Shown here: positions 16,134 through 24,326 of the stretch, one piece after another
Numbering within the stretch: the first letter of the stretch is position 1
Layout of the letters: the number at the start of each line of letters is the position of its first letter
NCBI RefSeq assembly: GCF_030407765.1
Contig: NZ_JASDCU010000009.1
Coordinates: forward strand, 1-64,000
Length of the DNA: 64,000 bases
Source: Microbacterium sp. APC 3901
Lineage (GTDB): Bacteria; Actinomycetota; Actinomycetes; Actinomycetales; Microbacteriaceae
Reading direction: 5' to 3'
The notes under the pieces: model-generated
The model's database searches: none
What the model was told of the DNA's origin: nothing
Seen by the model: only the letters and a program-made list of their open reading frames with translations
Made by a program: the position numbers and the translations under genes

Positions 16134-17489
16134 TTACTTGTTGACGGCGAAGCCCTGGGAGTTGCCGTACTCGACCAGCGCGTCCTGCCAGGTCACGAGA
16201 CCCTCGTTCAGATCGGTGCCGTTCTGGTACGACTGGCCCACGGTGTCGCCGAAGATGCTGTTGCCGTAGACCTGGTAGGGCAGGTAGCTCCAGCCTTCGA
16301 CGACCTCGTCGGCCGCCGCGGCGAGGACCTCGTTGATCTTCTGGCCGCCGAAGTACTCGGGGGCGTCGGCGAGGAACTCCTCGCTCGAGAGCTCAGCGGT
16401 GGTCGACGGGAAGCCGCCCGACTCGAGGAAGGTCGAGATGCTGTCCTCCGAGTTGTTCAGCCACCACAGGAAGCCGGCAGCCAGCTCCGGGTTCTTGCTC
16501 TGCGTCGTGACGGCCTGGCCGCCTCCGCCGTTCTCCGCCGTCGCCGGGGTTCCGTCGTAGGTCGGCATCGGCGCGACGCGCCAGTCGCCGGCTCCGTCGG
16601 GAGCCCCGGTGATGAGGTTGCCGGGCATCCAGGCGCCGATCACGAGGGTCGCGAGGCTGCCGTCGCCGAGGGCGCGGAACCACTCGTCGCTCCAGCTGCC
16701 GTAGGGGGCGAGCAGGTCCTCCTCGACGAGGCGGTTCCAGTTCTCGGTCCACTTCTTCGAGCCCTCGTCCTGCAGGTCGATCGTGACATCCGTGCCGGAC
16801 GTCTCGAACGGCTTGCCGCCGGCCTGCCAGATCATCGAGGTCGCGAATCCGGCGTCGCCGGTGTCGTTCGTGATGTACGCGTCAGGGTTCGCGGCGTGGA
16901 TCGCCTTGGCCGCCTCGTAGTACTCGTCCCACGTGGTGGGCACCGCGACGCCTGCGGCGTCGAACACGGCCTTGTTGTAGAACAGCGCCATGGGGCCGGA
17001 GTCCTGCGGCAGTCCGTAGATCGCGTCGCCGTCGGTGACGGAGTTCCACGTCGAGGCCGTGTAGTCGTCCTCGAAGTCGGCGAAGCCGTACTGCGAGAGG
17101 TCGACGAACGCGTCGGTGAGTGCGAACTGGGGGAAGGCGTAGTACTCGATCTGCACGACGTCGGGGGCGCCGGAGCCTGCCTTGATCGCGTTCTGCAGCT
17201 TGGTGTACTCCTCGTTGTTGGTGCCCGCGTTGACTACGTTCACCTTCACGTTCGGGTACTCCTTCTCGAAGGCCTCGACCTGGGCCTCGGCAGAGGGCGT
17301 CCACGACCAGTACGTGATCTCGCCGCCCTTCTCGAGAGCGGCCTCGACGGAGTCGAACGAGCCGTCGCCGGCAGCGCCGCCCGAGCCGGTGTCGCCGGTG
17401 CTGCAGCCGGCCAGCGCCAGCGCTGCCACGGTTCCGGCCGCGAGCACCGCGAGGGTGCGCCGTGCGGCGGGTGAGGGAAGGTGCTTCAT
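16134..17489 (-). CDS. ABC sugar-binding lipoprotein
   Basis: A 451-residue extracellular solute-binding protein of family 1. The signal peptide ends in the lipobox LALAGC, with Cys29 as the lipid anchor, followed by a Gly/Ser-rich linker. The mature domain has the usual alternating alpha/beta fold with aromatic residues for stacking on sugars. ATG at 17489 has AAAGGAC upstream; the frame stays open far upstream but that part overlaps the permease gene. It serves the two permeases upstream. No ATPase gene is in the operon, so a shared MsiK-type ATPase elsewhere probably energises the system. Confidence 0.93.
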   Translation of the reverse strand: MKHLPSPAARRTLAVLAAGTVAALALAGCSTGDTGSGGAAGDGSFDSVEAALEKGGEITYWSWTPSAEAQVEAFEKEYPNVKVNVVNAGTNNEEYTKLQNAIKAGSGAPDVVQIEYYAFPQFALTDAFVDLSQYGFADFEDDYTASTWNSVTDGDAIYGLPQDSGPMALFYNKAVFDAAGVAVPTTWDEYYEAAKAIHAANPDAYITNDTGDAGFATSMIWQAGGKPFETSGTDVTIDLQDEGSKKWTENWNRLVEEDLLAPYGSWSDEWFRALGDGSLATLVIGAWMPGNLITGAPDGAGDWRVAPMPTYDGTPATAENGGGGQAVTTQSKNPELAAGFLWWLNNSEDSISTFLESGGFPSTTAELSSEEFLADAPEYFGGQKINEVLAAAADEVVEGWSYLPYQVYGNSIFGDTVGQSYQNGTDLNEGLVTWQDALVEYGNSQGFAVNK

Positions 17490-17510
17490 TGCTGTGTCCT
17501 TTCGGGGGTG

Positions 17511-17528
17511 CGGTCCTTCATCGGACCG
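17511..17528 (-). other. Small intercistronic stem-loop
   Basis: CGGTCC-N6-GGACCG lies between the second permease gene and the binding protein gene. Such stems in sugar ABC operons often mark mRNA processing or stability boundaries; here that is inference. Confidence 0.4.
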
Positions 17529-17557
17529 ACGTGTGCGGTGCGGAGGGATGCCGTGAG

Positions 17558-18448
17558 CTACTGCTTGACGCTTCCGGCGGTGAGACCCGACTGCCAGAAC
17601 CTCTGCAGCAGCAGGAAGGCGATGACGATCGGGATGATGGTGAGGAGCGAGCCCATGATCACGAGGTTGTAGATCGGCTGAGACCCTGCACCGATCGCCT
17701 GGTTGCTCCACTGGTTGAGCCCGACGGTGAGCGGGTACCAGTCGGGGTCGGACAGCATGATCAGCGGCAGGAAGTAGTTGTTCCAGGTCGCGACCACCGT
17801 GAAGAGCGTGACCGTCACGATTCCGGGTGCGAGCAGTCGCATCGAGATCGTGAAGAAGGTGCGGAACTCGCCGGCGCCGTCGATGCGCGCCGCCTCGAGC
17901 AGCTCGGTCGGTACCGAATCCGAAGCGAAGACCCAGATCAGGTACAGGCCGAACGGGCTGATGAGCGAGGGGATGATGACGGCCCACGGGGTGTTGGTGA
18001 GCCCCAGCTCGCTGAAGAGCAGGAAAGTCGGCACGGCGAGCGCGGTGCCGGGAACGGCGACCGCCCCGAGCACGACGGCGAACACCGCTCGGCGACCGGG
18101 GAACCGGTACTTCGCGAGTCCGTAGCCCGCCATGGTCGCCAGCAGGGTCGCGCCGCCGGCTCCGACGACCACATACAGCAGCGTGTTGCCGAGCCAGCGC
18201 AGGAAGATGCCGTCCTGGTACGAGAAGGTCGCGACGAGGTTGTCGAAGAACGCGAAGTCGTCGGAGAACCACAGCCCGAACGAGCTGAACAGACCCGCCT
18301 GGGTCTTGGTCGAGCTGAACAGCAGCCAGACGAGCGGCACGAGTGTGTACAGCGCGTACATCACCATGACGATGAGCAGGATCTTCGACTTGCGCGGATT
18401 GAGCAGATCGTGGCGCTTCTGCGAGGGACGGGCGAGGGGGAGTGCCAT
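17558..18448 (-). CDS. ABC sugar permease, MalG-like
   Basis: A 296-residue inner membrane subunit with six predicted helices. The cytoplasmic EAA loop (EAARIDGAGEFRTFF..LLAPG, near residues 195-217) contacts the ATPase. MalG-type permeases form heterodimers with MalF-type partners to import oligosaccharides. It starts 1 nt after the stop of the MalF-like gene, so translation is coupled. A binding protein and a GH35 beta-galactosidase follow downstream. Confidence 0.92.
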   Translation of the reverse strand: MALPLARPSQKRHDLLNPRKSKILLIVMVMYALYTLVPLVWLLFSSTKTQAGLFSSFGLWFSDDFAFFDNLVATFSYQDGIFLRWLGNTLLYVVVGAGGATLLATMAGYGLAKYRFPGRRAVFAVVLGAVAVPGTALAVPTFLLFSELGLTNTPWAVIIPSLISPFGLYLIWVFASDSVPTELLEAARIDGAGEFRTFFTISMRLLAPGIVTVTLFTVVATWNNYFLPLIMLSDPDWYPLTVGLNQWSNQAIGAGSQPIYNLVIMGSLLTIIPIVIAFLLLQRFWQSGLTAGSVKQ

Positions 18449-18449
18449 G

Positions 18450-19367
18450 TCAGCGCACCTCCGACTTCGAGCCGCGCAGTTGCACGACGTAGGCGATCAC
18501 TGCGGTGATGACGCCCATGATGATGGCGATCGTCGCGGCGTAGTTGAACTGCTGCCCGGCGAACGAGAGGTTGTACGCGTACATGTTCGGTGTGAAGTAC
18601 GTCGTGATCACGTTCGGTGCCAGGGGTCGCAGGATGTTGGGTTCGTTGAAGAGCTGGAAGCTGCCGATGATCGAGAAGATCGTCGCGATCACGAGTGCGC
18701 CGCGCACCGACGGGATCTTGATCGAGAAGATCGTGCGCCACGCGCCTGCTCCGTCGAGCGACGCCGCCTCGTACATGTCTGTGGGGATCGTCTTGAGCGA
18801 GGAGTAGAAGATCAGCATGTTGTAGCCGACGAACTGCCACGTCACGATGTTGCCGATCGAGACCAGGATCCACTCCCGTGCGAACGGGGTGATCAGGTCG
18901 CTGCCGAGCAGGTCGTTGAAGTTGGACGTCAGACCGAACTGATCGCCGTAGATGTAGCCCCACATGAGCACCGCGACGACGGCGGGCACGGCGTAGGGGA
19001 GGAAGATGAGGATGCGGAAGAACGATGCTCCGCGCAGTCGTGCGCTGTCGAGTGCCAGGGCCGCAGCGAGGGCCAGGATCAGCATGATCGGCACCTGCAC
19101 GACGAGGAACAGCACGACGCGGCCGAACGCCTCCCAGAACTGGGGGTCGGTGAGGGCGCGCACGTAGTTGTCGAGCCCGACGAACGCGGTGCCGCCGATC
19201 AGCTTCTCCTGGAAGAAGCTGAGGTACAGCGCGTAGGCGAGCGGTGTGAGGAACACGAGGGCGAACACGACCATGAACGGGCCGACGAAGGCCCATCCCT
19301 TCCAGTCGCGCTTTTCACGCCGGCGGATGCCGTGGTCCGCCAGGGCTGCGGAATCTTGAGTCGTCAT
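18450..19367 (-). CDS. ABC sugar permease, MalF-like
   Basis: A 305-residue permease with six predicted helices and an EAA loop (EAASLDGAGAWRTIF). It is the first gene of the four-gene operon running to the beta-galactosidase. ATG at 19367 gives normal length and a cytoplasmic lead of about 25 residues; a longer open frame would run into the operator. AGAAGG lies about 10 nt upstream. Two LacI-type operators at 19409-19424 and 19443-19458 lie between it and the divergent lacI-type gene. Confidence 0.92.
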   Translation of the reverse strand: MTTQDSAALADHGIRRREKRDWKGWAFVGPFMVVFALVFLTPLAYALYLSFFQEKLIGGTAFVGLDNYVRALTDPQFWEAFGRVVLFLVVQVPIMLILALAAALALDSARLRGASFFRILIFLPYAVPAVVAVLMWGYIYGDQFGLTSNFNDLLGSDLITPFAREWILVSIGNIVTWQFVGYNMLIFYSSLKTIPTDMYEAASLDGAGAWRTIFSIKIPSVRGALVIATIFSIIGSFQLFNEPNILRPLAPNVITTYFTPNMYAYNLSFAGQQFNYAATIAIIMGVITAVIAYVVQLRGSKSEVR

Positions 19368-19408
19368 TGACGAGAACCTTCTTAGAGATCGGGCGCTCAC
19401 TGCGCCGT

Positions 19409-19424
19409 GTGTCAACGTCAACAT
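19409..19424. promoter_or_regulatory. LacI-type operator 1
   Basis: GTGTCAACGTCAACAT is nearly identical to operator 2 (15 of 16) and has the central CG step and partial two-fold symmetry of LacI-family operators. It lies about 42 bp upstream of the permease start. Confidence 0.7.
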
Positions 19425-19442
19425 ATTCGATGCGCTGCTAGT

Positions 19443-19458
19443 GTGTCAACGTCAACAC
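19443..19458. promoter_or_regulatory. LacI-type operator 2
   Basis: GTGTCAACGTCAACAC, symmetric at 12 of 16 positions about the central ACGT. It starts 34 bp from operator 1, a spacing of about three helical turns, and lies 12 bp before the regulator's start codon, so it can control both directions. Confidence 0.72.
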
Positions 19459-19470
19459 ATGAATGGATGA

Positions 19471-20514
19471 GTGCTCGTGACCTCGGAACAGTCGGCAGAG
19501 CCGCCGCAGCGGCGGCGAGACCCCTCCATGGAGGACGTGGCGCGCGAGGCCGGAGTCTCCGGGCAGACCGTCTCACGGGTTGTGAATGCGCGAGGCTACG
19601 TCGGCGCCGCCACCAGGTCTCGCGTCGAAGACGCCATGCAGCGGCTGGGCTATCGGCCGAACAGCGCCGCCCGCGCACTGCGGTCGGGCCGGTTCCGCGC
19701 GATCGGCGTGATCATGTTCTCCTTCAGCTCCTACGGCAATCAACGCACACTCGACGCGATCGCGGTGCGGGCCTCGCAGATGGGGTACGCACTGACGCTG
19801 ATCCCCGTGGAGTCCAGCGCTCGCGACACCGTGGCAGGCGCCTTCCGTCGTCTCGAGGAGCACGCGGTCGACGGCATCATCATCGTGATCGAGGCGCACC
19901 AGCTCGATGAGGCCGAGGTCGAGATCCCCGACGGGCTGCCCGTCGTGCTGGTCGATTCGAACAGGGGATCGACTCACCCCTTCGTCGACACCGACCAGGC
20001 AGAGGGCGCGCGGCTCGCGACCGAGCATCTGCTCGACCTCGGTCACGAGACCGTCTGGCACGTGGCGGGTCCGGCGAAGTCGTACTCCGCCGAGCGCCGT
20101 CGCGAGTCCTGGCAGCGGACGCTCGAAGCCCGCGGGGTCGTCGCGCCCGAGCCGCTGCAGGGAGACTGGACGGCCGAATCCGGCTACCAGGCCGGTCTCC
20201 GGTTGCGCGACGACGACCGGGTCACCGCGGTCTTCGCCGCGAACGACCAGATGGCGATCGGCGTCGTGCGTGCGTTCCGCGAGGCCGGACGCGACATTCC
20301 GGCCGACGTCAGTGTGGTCGGTTTCGACGGCCTGCCGGACGCCGCGCAGCTGTGGCCGCCCTTGACCACCGTGCAGCAGCATCCCGAGAGGGTCGGCGCA
20401 CTCGCCGTGGACGCGCTGCTCGTCGAGCTCGACGGCGGAGAGCGCGCGCAGACGCCGCTGGTCGGCACCGAGCTCATCGTGCGCGAGAGCACCGCTCCGC
20501 CTCGGCGCATCTGA
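19471..20514 (+). CDS. LacI family transcriptional regulator of the galactoside operon
   Basis: A 347-residue LacI/GalR repressor. The helix-turn-helix and hinge span residues 19-70 (MEDVAREAGVSGQTVSRVVN, then RALRSGR). The periplasmic-binding-like core follows (GVIMFSFSS, FAANDQMAIG, VVGFDGLPDA). Two matching operators lie upstream, between it and the divergent sugar transporter operon, so it most likely represses that operon until a galactoside-derived inducer binds. The start could be GTG 19471 or GTG 19477; GGATGA lies upstream of both, and the difference is two residues. Confidence 0.92.
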   Translation: MLVTSEQSAEPPQRRRDPSMEDVAREAGVSGQTVSRVVNARGYVGAATRSRVEDAMQRLGYRPNSAARALRSGRFRAIGVIMFSFSSYGNQRTLDAIAVRASQMGYALTLIPVESSARDTVAGAFRRLEEHAVDGIIIVIEAHQLDEAEVEIPDGLPVVLVDSNRGSTHPFVDTDQAEGARLATEHLLDLGHETVWHVAGPAKSYSAERRRESWQRTLEARGVVAPEPLQGDWTAESGYQAGLRLRDDDRVTAVFAANDQMAIGVVRAFREAGRDIPADVSVVGFDGLPDAAQLWPPLTTVQQHPERVGALAVDALLVELDGGERAQTPLVGTELIVRESTAPPRRI

Positions 20515-20538
20515 CCCCGCGGCGCGGCTGAGCCGCGA

Positions 20539-22161
20539 TCAGGGCTTCTCGGCCGCGTCGGCGCTCTCTCTTCGCCGGATCGACACGTGCGCAGGGATGC
20601 CGCGCGAGAACAGGATCGACAGCAGGCTGATCAGGATCAGCCCCACGAAGGACACGCGAAGCGACGAGAGCTGCGATTCGCGATAGATGTCGGCGAGTGC
20701 GCTCGAGTCCTCGTCGCTGAGACCGGCCGCCTCGCCGATCCCGACGACGTCCGCCGCGGGGACCACCGTGACCCCGCGGTCTGTCGCGGCGCTCACCGTC
20801 TCGCGCACGTCGCTCGGAAGATCGCTCGCGGCGACGCCCGACGCGAACGAGGTCGAGAGAGCTCCGATCAGCAACGATCCGATCAGCGCCGTTCCGAGCG
20901 ATGAGCCGAGATTCTGGAAGACTCCCTGCAGTCCGCCTGCCTCGCTCGTGTCCTTCTCGCTCACGCTCGACATGTTGACGTTGCCGAGCTGTGAGGCCAG
21001 AAGCCCCAGGGCGCTGCCGGCGAGGAACATGCCGATCGAGAAGAGGCCGCCGCGGAGGTCCTCGGTCACCGATGCGAGCAGCAGCACGGCACTGAGCACC
21101 AGGGTCGACTGCCCGACGCGCACGATCAGACGCGGAGACCACCTGCGCGACAGCGCGGTGCCGACGATCGAGAAGAGGATCAACGCGACCGAGAGCGGGA
21201 AGATCCTGAGGCCTGTCTCGAGCGCATCGAATCCGAGCGTCATCTGCAGGTAGACCGGGACCATGAAGAACAGCCCCGCCGTCACGGCATACTGGGCGCC
21301 GAGCACCGAGAGGCCGCTGCGCAGAGTCGTGATCGAAAGGAGATCCGGCTGCATCAGCGGAGAGCGGCCGCCGCGGATCAGTCGTCTCTGCCAGCTGATG
21401 AAGAGCGCGATCAGAGCGGCCCCGAGGGCGATGCACCAGGTCGTGAGGGAGACGCCGAGAGGCGCGACCGGCACGCCCGCGATCTCCGGTGTGTGGAGGG
21501 GGACCACCCATCCCCATGTCTTGCTCTGCAGCATGCCGAAGACGATCAGAACGAGGCCGGACGCAGAGAGCAGCACGCTGCCGATATCGATGCGTATGCG
21601 CTGTCGCGGGGTGGAATCGGTGATGATGCGAGCACACGCGACGACGCCCAGCATGATCACGACCTCGGCGACGAAGACGAACCGCCAGCTGGAGTAGGTG
21701 GTCACCGCGCCGCCGATCAGGGGCCCCGCCGCGACCGCCGCACCCGACACCGCGCCGATGACGGCGAACGCTGTGACGCGCTCGGCGCCGCGGTAGTTGT
21801 CGGCGACGAGGGCGGCGATCGCGGGGATCACGAGCACCGCGCCGAGCCCCTCGATGATCGACCAGCCGAGGAAGAGGAACCCCACAGAAGGACTCAGTGC
21901 GGTGACGAGTGACCCTGCGGCGTAGACGCACGATCCGATCACGAACGCACGGCGTCGTCCCCACACGTCGCCGAGCTTGGCCCCGAGGAGCATGAACGCC
22001 GCCATGGTCAGGGTGTAGAACGTGATCGCAGCCTGCATCGCCGTCACGGATGTGTCGAGATCCTTCACGACCGTCGAGATCGACACGTTCATGACCGTGC
22101 CGTCGAGCACCATCACGAACTGCGCGGCCCCGAGGACGATGACGACGTTCCACTTCTTCAT
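20539..22161 (-). CDS. DHA2-type MFS multidrug exporter
   Basis: A 540-residue major facilitator with about 14 predicted helices, as in the DHA2 (EmrB/QacA) drug:H+ antiporters. The N-terminal segment VLDGTVMNVSISTV matches the motif D1 region, and GAKLGDVWGRRRAFV is motif A. A periplasmic stretch with several acidic residues precedes the last helix. Its ATG overlaps the stop of the K+ channel gene in an ATGA, so it is the last gene of a compact six-gene cluster headed by a LuxR regulator. The exported compound is unknown. Confidence 0.9.
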   Translation of the reverse strand: MKKWNVVIVLGAAQFVMVLDGTVMNVSISTVVKDLDTSVTAMQAAITFYTLTMAAFMLLGAKLGDVWGRRRAFVIGSCVYAAGSLVTALSPSVGFLFLGWSIIEGLGAVLVIPAIAALVADNYRGAERVTAFAVIGAVSGAAVAAGPLIGGAVTTYSSWRFVFVAEVVIMLGVVACARIITDSTPRQRIRIDIGSVLLSASGLVLIVFGMLQSKTWGWVVPLHTPEIAGVPVAPLGVSLTTWCIALGAALIALFISWQRRLIRGGRSPLMQPDLLSITTLRSGLSVLGAQYAVTAGLFFMVPVYLQMTLGFDALETGLRIFPLSVALILFSIVGTALSRRWSPRLIVRVGQSTLVLSAVLLLASVTEDLRGGLFSIGMFLAGSALGLLASQLGNVNMSSVSEKDTSEAGGLQGVFQNLGSSLGTALIGSLLIGALSTSFASGVAASDLPSDVRETVSAATDRGVTVVPAADVVGIGEAAGLSDEDSSALADIYRESQLSSLRVSFVGLILISLLSILFSRGIPAHVSIRRRESADAAEKP

Positions 22162-22892
22162 GACGACTCCGCGGATGCGGATGCGGATGCTGCCTCGTGC
22201 GCGGGACGGCGGCTGCCGCGCATGATCCGCGCCACGGCCGTGATCAGGAACAGCTGTCCGGTGATCGCTTCGGCGACGGCGATCCCCTGCACCACCGAGC
22301 TCACCGGCACGATGTTGCCGTAGCCGGTGGTCGTGAGGGTGGTGAATGAGAAGAACAGCTGGCTCGAGAGCGAATCGACGACGTGCGGGCCGAAGGTCGG
22401 AACGACGGTCAGAAGCGCGACGAGGTTGTAGACGAGAGCGAAGAACATGCCCACCAGGGCGTACGCCGAGATCGCGGCGAGCAGGGCCTCGGCGTTCAGA
22501 CCCCGACGCCGCACCTGGTGTCGGATGATCGCGACCGGCGCGATGAGGAAGGCGAGGGTCGACGCCGCCGACAGTGCGACATCGAGTGAGTGGCCCCCCA
22601 GATCGAGAACCGCGACGAGGGTCGCAGCGATGCCCCCGACCGCGAGCACGATCCAGGCGATGTGCTGCACCCGCCGATGCGCATCGGTCACCCGAAGCAC
22701 GACGGCGACGGTGAACAGCTGCGCCACGAACGCCGACGGGCTCGGGTCTGCCGTGTCCTGCGCCGCGCACAGCACATAAGTGAGCACGAGGAGTGCGAGC
22801 ACGAGCCAATACCCCGAGGGCCAGCCGACCCCGGGTCTCGCGACGTGGGAGCCGAGGGTCGAGGACTCACGCATCGTTCTTCCGGCGCTCAT
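22158..22892 (-). CDS. Two-pore-helix type potassium channel
   Basis: A 244-residue membrane protein. Its C-terminal part has a helix - pore loop - helix unit with the K+ selectivity filter TTTGYGN at residues 187-193. About four more hydrophobic segments precede it (near 27-45, 55-68, 78-97 and 107-123). No RCK or cyclic-nucleotide domain is present, so gating is not obvious. GTGAGG precedes the ATG at 22892. It starts 9 nt after the DUF2252 stop and overlaps the MFS gene by 4 nt. K+ flux could serve turgor or membrane potential. Confidence 0.88.
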   Translation of the reverse strand: MSAGRTMRESSTLGSHVARPGVGWPSGYWLVLALLVLTYVLCAAQDTADPSPSAFVAQLFTVAVVLRVTDAHRRVQHIAWIVLAVGGIAATLVAVLDLGGHSLDVALSAASTLAFLIAPVAIIRHQVRRRGLNAEALLAAISAYALVGMFFALVYNLVALLTVVPTFGPHVVDSLSSQLFFSFTTLTTTGYGNIVPVSSVVQGIAVAEAITGQLFLITAVARIMRGSRRPAHEAASASASAESS

Positions 22893-22901
22893 CGAGATGC
22901 C

Positions 22902-24326
22902 TCACACGGGTCCGTGGTCGTGCGGCAGGCGCCCCGACGCCAGAGCTGCCTTCAGAGCACGGAAGTCGCTGTCGTTCTGGTGCGCGTACGCCGCGGCGAA
23001 GTCCGCGATCGCCTCCTCGAACGTGTCGCTGCGCCCCAGATACCCCGCGATCTGCACCCGATCTCCGGATCGGGAATGGGCTCGCGCCAGCGTCTCTCCG
23101 CAGATCCGCGCATACAGAGTCGCACCCCGCACGGTCATCGCATCCGGGTCGATGCCCCCTTTGCCGTCCTGCAGCTGGCGGATGTAGAAGTCACGATGCT
23201 GCCCGTCGAGGCCGAGCACGGATTGCCAGCCGAGGAAGATGTCGCTGGATGCCTGCATCAGCCGCTGGCCCCGCACCACGCGCTCGGCGTGGTCGTCGTA
23301 CTCGCTCGGCCCGAGGAAGCGCTCGAGGACGGATGCCTGGGCCTCTTTCGCCTGGAGGAGCAGAGGGTCGTCGTCGTCGCGCCCGCTGAAGAGGATCACC
23401 CAGGCACGCGTCCCCACGCTCCCGACTCCGACCACCTTTCGAGCCATATGACGGTACCGGTACTCGGCGATCGGATGCCTTTCGCCGACGAGCGTCGTTC
23501 GATACGCGCCCAGCACCTGATGCATGACATCCGCGTCGTCTGCCGCACGCCCCGCTTCGCGGATGAGGTCCTCGATGGGAACGATCAGCGGCGGCGCCGC
23601 GACGATGCGCAGGTGGCCGTCGACGACGCGCACCAGCTTCTTGAAGGCTTTGCGATGGTCCCGCTTTCGCGCCTTCGCTATCGTCGCGTCCAGGCGGCGC
23701 ACCTCCTCATCGCCCACTCGCCGGTCGAGCTGCGCCTGGCGGATCGACAGCCTCGCACGCTCCGCGTCGAGCCGGTCGTACCAGGCGTCGAGCACCGTCG
23801 ACTTCGCCGCCGCCCTCATCGCCGACCGATAGCCGTGCGCCGCGGCCACGATGCAGGCGCGCTCCTCCTCGGCGCTGAAGCCGCGCTGTCTGCCGGCGAC
23901 CGCGAAGCTCGCCGCGAGTCGCTTCACATCCCATTCGAACGGTCCGGGAAGCGTCTCATCGAAGTCGTTGATGTCGAAGATCAGGTGGCGCTCGGGGGTG
24001 CTGAACAGTCCGAAGTTCGACAGGTGAGCGTCTCCGCAGAGCTGCGCCGTGATCCCGGTGTGCGCGGATGAGGCGAGGTCCGAGGCCATGAGCAGTGCCG
24101 CCCCCCGGTAGAACGCGAGCGGCGACACGGCCATGCGCGCGTACCGCACGGGTGTGAGCTCCTGGACCCGTGATCGTCCCTGCTCCTCGAGCAGATCGAT
24201 GGGGTCCGGCCGATCCGGGGCCGGTGACCATGATCCGAGCTGCGCCCGAGGCATCCGCGATCGAGCGGCGCGTCCTTGCTCGTGTCGCTCTGCGAACGGC
24301 TTCGCGACCTCCGCCGGCGGGGTCAT
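22902..24326 (-). CDS. DUF2252 family protein
   Basis: A 474-residue soluble protein of the DUF2252 family. The characteristic segment LCGDAHLSNFG (near residues 97-107) followed by FDINDFDET resembles the catalytic loop and metal-binding segment of aminoglycoside-phosphotransferase-like kinases, so a kinase fold is likely. No substrate is established for the family to my knowledge. It overlaps the upstream membrane protein gene by 4 nt (ATGA) and lies 9 nt before the K+ channel gene, which places it in the LuxR-headed membrane cluster. Confidence 0.87.
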   Translation of the reverse strand: MTPPAEVAKPFAERHEQGRAARSRMPRAQLGSWSPAPDRPDPIDLLEEQGRSRVQELTPVRYARMAVSPLAFYRGAALLMASDLASSAHTGITAQLCGDAHLSNFGLFSTPERHLIFDINDFDETLPGPFEWDVKRLAASFAVAGRQRGFSAEEERACIVAAAHGYRSAMRAAAKSTVLDAWYDRLDAERARLSIRQAQLDRRVGDEEVRRLDATIAKARKRDHRKAFKKLVRVVDGHLRIVAAPPLIVPIEDLIREAGRAADDADVMHQVLGAYRTTLVGERHPIAEYRYRHMARKVVGVGSVGTRAWVILFSGRDDDDPLLLQAKEAQASVLERFLGPSEYDDHAERVVRGQRLMQASSDIFLGWQSVLGLDGQHRDFYIRQLQDGKGGIDPDAMTVRGATLYARICGETLARAHSRSGDRVQIAGYLGRSDTFEEAIADFAAAYAHQNDSDFRALKAALASGRLPHDHGPV

